Below are positions 61,491 through 64,000 of a DNA stretch of 64,000 nt, piece by piece. The translations under genes were made by a program, and so were the position numbers. Position 1 is the stretch's first letter. Each line of letters starts with the position of its first letter. The stretch comes from Pipra filicauda (Eukaryota; Chordata; Aves; Passeriformes; Pipridae): contig NW_024104665.1 of the NCBI RefSeq assembly GCF_003945595.2, positions 649,651 through 713,650 of the forward strand, written 5' to 3'. Below the pieces are notes generated by a model. The model had not been told where the DNA came from and made no database searches. It worked only from the letters and a program-made list of their open reading frames with translations.

Positions 61491-64000
61491 CCTTCAGAAT
61501 AAGGAGGTATCATGACTATTTCAATGTTGAAAGGTCAAAAGTGGAAAAAAAATGGCAACATTAATTTTTTTAGACATGTAAGCTCCATCTTAGCTGGAAG
61601 GGTTTTATATTCTCTTTCTCCATCGTGAAGATTTTTCTTAGCATAGTTTTTATAGGTCTTAATTTATAGTAGGAATTATACTTTTAACAGAAATAATAAA
61701 AAAATTACATGGGAATATGATCTAAGTCCCCTCTCTCTCCTAGTGATGTTTCTCTGGTTTTTTTCCAGCTATTTTGCCAAGCCAAACAATACGATTACAA
61801 CTTAGCACTGATGTGTAAGAATTAACATGATATGTCTATCTGATGTTGGAGGGAAGAATGAGTATGATTTCATTTTTACTGCAGTTACTATGTAAACTCT
61901 TTCTGCTTATGCACTTTTATTTTTTGTGGGTGGAAGTTTCACAGGAAAGCCATGGAAAGTTTTACAGACTTTCTGGCCAGGTTGGTCACTAGCCTCTCTG
62001 ACATCGTGACTCTGTTGACAAGACTGTGTGACGTTACTTATGAGATAAAAATCTCAACCTGCTCCAGAGAGATCAGGGATCACATCATTTGAGTGTGGGA
62101 AATATGGGCTGTAGTATTAATGTACAAGGGGTACACACACACTAGAGTGCCAGACATTCAGTTCTACATAAAAGAGGTTCTGAGAGAAACTTGTAGGTGT
62201 AGAGACAGACTAAAGTGGTTAATTCTGCTGTCTTTAGTGAAACTAGAGAATGCTAAAGGAGCTAATAACCTATTCCTAAGCAATAAAAACTGTGGCAGCA
62301 ATTCAATTCTGCTGAGTACTGAATATCCTTAACTCCCAGAAGAAAATGGCTAATCATCAGAAATCATGTTTTGTGCCATTCATGCAGAGGACATACAGTT
62401 TGAGAGGTCCCAAAGAACGTCCATTTCCTATTCCTCATCTATGCACAAAAGTTCAGTTGTGTAGATTTTGCACATTTTTATGAGGCTTAATCAGATAGTA
62501 CATGCAGATTTGTTTCAACCTGGTATAAAATGGCATGGCAAAGGTTTTTATCTCTGTCTACGCTGATAAGGTTTCCCATGATGGAAACTCTGCAAAGAGC
62601 TCATTTTAATAGAAATTCTGAAATTTAGCTATTCTGAGAATAGCTAAATTTAGCTTGGAAATATTTTCACAGTTTTGTGGAACAATTAGGTCATTTCCAT
62701 GCAATGATGTAAGGATGCTAGAAGTACTCTCAGGTATTTACCAGCATGTGTCTGTTTTCATACAGGGACTAATGGTATGGATGGTCTGTGGCTTCCCTTG
62801 TGTTTCTGTAAACTCTTCCATATTGCCCTGTGGAGGGAAACATGCAAAAAAAGCTCTTTTTTGATGCCACTATACTGCTGAAAGAGACTGTGAAGATCTG
62901 ACATATATTTGAGTGCTGTGACATCTTCCTTCTACTCTTTGACTCTGCAGGTGTATACATCCTCTAAGAAATCCATTCTTGTATGCTGTAGCTCATGTTA
63001 TTAGTCCCATATTTTAGGGGAAAGCATTGCTGCTATTGTGAACGAGTACTATTCCATAGCTATTGATTGTCCAGAATTCAGTCTCCTGCTGAAACTGTTT
63101 TTTACTGCTTAATGTCAGAGATGTGACACTGGTGAGACTTGTCATAGGCCTGTATACATTGTTTGCGTTTTACCTTGAACATATAACTGCTACTGCAGTG
63201 TTCATTTATTACTCCATAAAATTGTGCCAGTTCTCTTGGAAGAGATCTGTGAAAAATGTCACTTGAGATGTTTACGTGGTAAGTAAATGGACTGGACTCA
63301 GTGATAGGCAGGGTATAAGCAGAGCGAGTATCAGGGGAATGTATCCCACTGTCTGATACAGTCCCCCATATAGGCAGATGTTATGATGGTGTTTCTGAGC
63401 CTCTGCATGTGGCAGCCATTCCCCCTGAAATGTGCCTTCTTTTAAATTCCCACCCCATTGCGCAGAGGAACTGTTCAAGCTGCGGTGGGACACCCTTTCT
63501 GAGGACATGAAAGTGGTCATACATTTGCTCTTCAGACAAGTGTTTGGGATGTTAATAATAGTGTTGTCTGAGTAAATGGAGTAAGATTCATCCCTCATAT
63601 TTGACTCTCTTCTCCCCTGCATGTGTATCCTTAGTGCTTGGAGCCAGTGTCCATTCTCTTCCCATTCTCTGCCTCCTGTTTCCTTTCATACCCAACACTC
63701 ATTTGAAAGAGCCAGCTATATACAGACACTGGAACTGTTTATCTTGGTAGAGTGAGCATTATCTATACTGTTCAGCTTTTTGCCTGAAGTCTTTTGTGTT
63801 TCCTTTTTCTGAACTTGACTGATTTCCTCGAGTCTCGTTGTTTAACAGCATGACTTTATTCAGATACTAAATTCATAGCAGCTGACCTTCCCCCGTAACC
63901 ATTTTCTCTCCCAGTCTAAGTTTTTCTGAGCTCTTGTTCTTTTTTCTTTTTTCTTTTTTTTTTTTAACAATTCTCCTTTTGGGGAGTCATGAATCAGGTT
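61491..64000. other. AT-rich non-coding DNA, no gene seen
   Basis: No recognised gene. Contains a 31-bp palindrome (62621-62651) and a T-rich tract near 63935-63965. Confidence 0.55.
62621..62651. repeat. Near-perfect 31-bp palindrome
   Basis: Arms of 15 bp (AAATTTAGCTATTCT at 62621-62635 and its exact complement at 62637-62651) flank a single G. The TTAGCT/AGCTAA core is immediately followed by another TTAGCT. It could extrude as a cruciform or serve as a dimeric binding site. Confidence 0.9.

Noticed and set aside
1..64000. tRNA, rRNA or other structured RNA genes
   Set aside because: No cloverleaf with A and B box spacing and no rRNA-like segment was seen on either strand. GGTTCGAA-like strings occur only within the satellite.

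Overview
The window looks like vertebrate nuclear DNA from a bird, probably a songbird or near relative. The main evidence is several CR1 non-LTR retrotransposon copies with the avian-type 3' tail (ATTCTATG octamers) and CR1 reverse-transcriptase remnants. The background is AT-rich and full of stops, with poly-T/poly-A runs and simple repeats. Nothing indicates bacterial gene organisation. No complete host protein-coding gene could be identified; the window is best read as intergenic or long-intron DNA. A few splice-site-bounded segments are listed as weak exon candidates.

Layout. 1-5182: plain AT-rich non-coding DNA. 5183-5700: a locally CpG-rich, GC-richer segment with a short GGAGA microsatellite. 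5701-14735: the dominant feature, about 9 kb of a 10-bp tandem repeat (consensus near AACCGGTCTG) with roughly 900 units. It has higher-order duplications, one exact ~642-bp repeat-of-repeats, and two patches full of indels that look like uncorrected sequence. 14736-15246: a directly abutting G-rich array with a rhythm near 31 bp and strong G-quadruplex potential. 15247-15700: a mildly GC-rich flank. 15701-24753: non-coding. 24754-26283: a 1520-bp mobile element with 99-bp terminal inverted repeats (96/99 identical) and a 5-bp target duplication. 26284-45565: non-coding, with two short CR1 3' ends, a diverged dispersed repeat pair and simple repeats. 45566-48525: a 5'-truncated, decayed CR1 on the plus strand with recognisable endonuclease and reverse transcriptase, followed tail-to-tail by a minus-strand CR1 fragment (48635-48980). 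48981-64000: non-coding, with a 71-bp tandem duplication, another minus-strand CR1 3' end, a near-perfect 31-bp palindrome and AT-rich blocks that could be conserved elements.

The strongest candidate for something undescribed is the 10-bp satellite. Each unit carries a CNRG tetramer (CCGG, CTGG or CCAG), and successive tetramers are separated by exactly 6 bp. That is the known binding architecture of the CP2/LSF family (TFCP2, TFCP2L1), and the AACCGGTT core also matches Grainyhead-like factors. The array can therefore be read as hundreds of overlapping CP2/GRHL-type half-sites, phased at one per helical turn and lying between a CpG-rich segment and a G-quadruplex-prone array. Whether any factor binds it is untested. 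Everything here was judged by eye without database searches.
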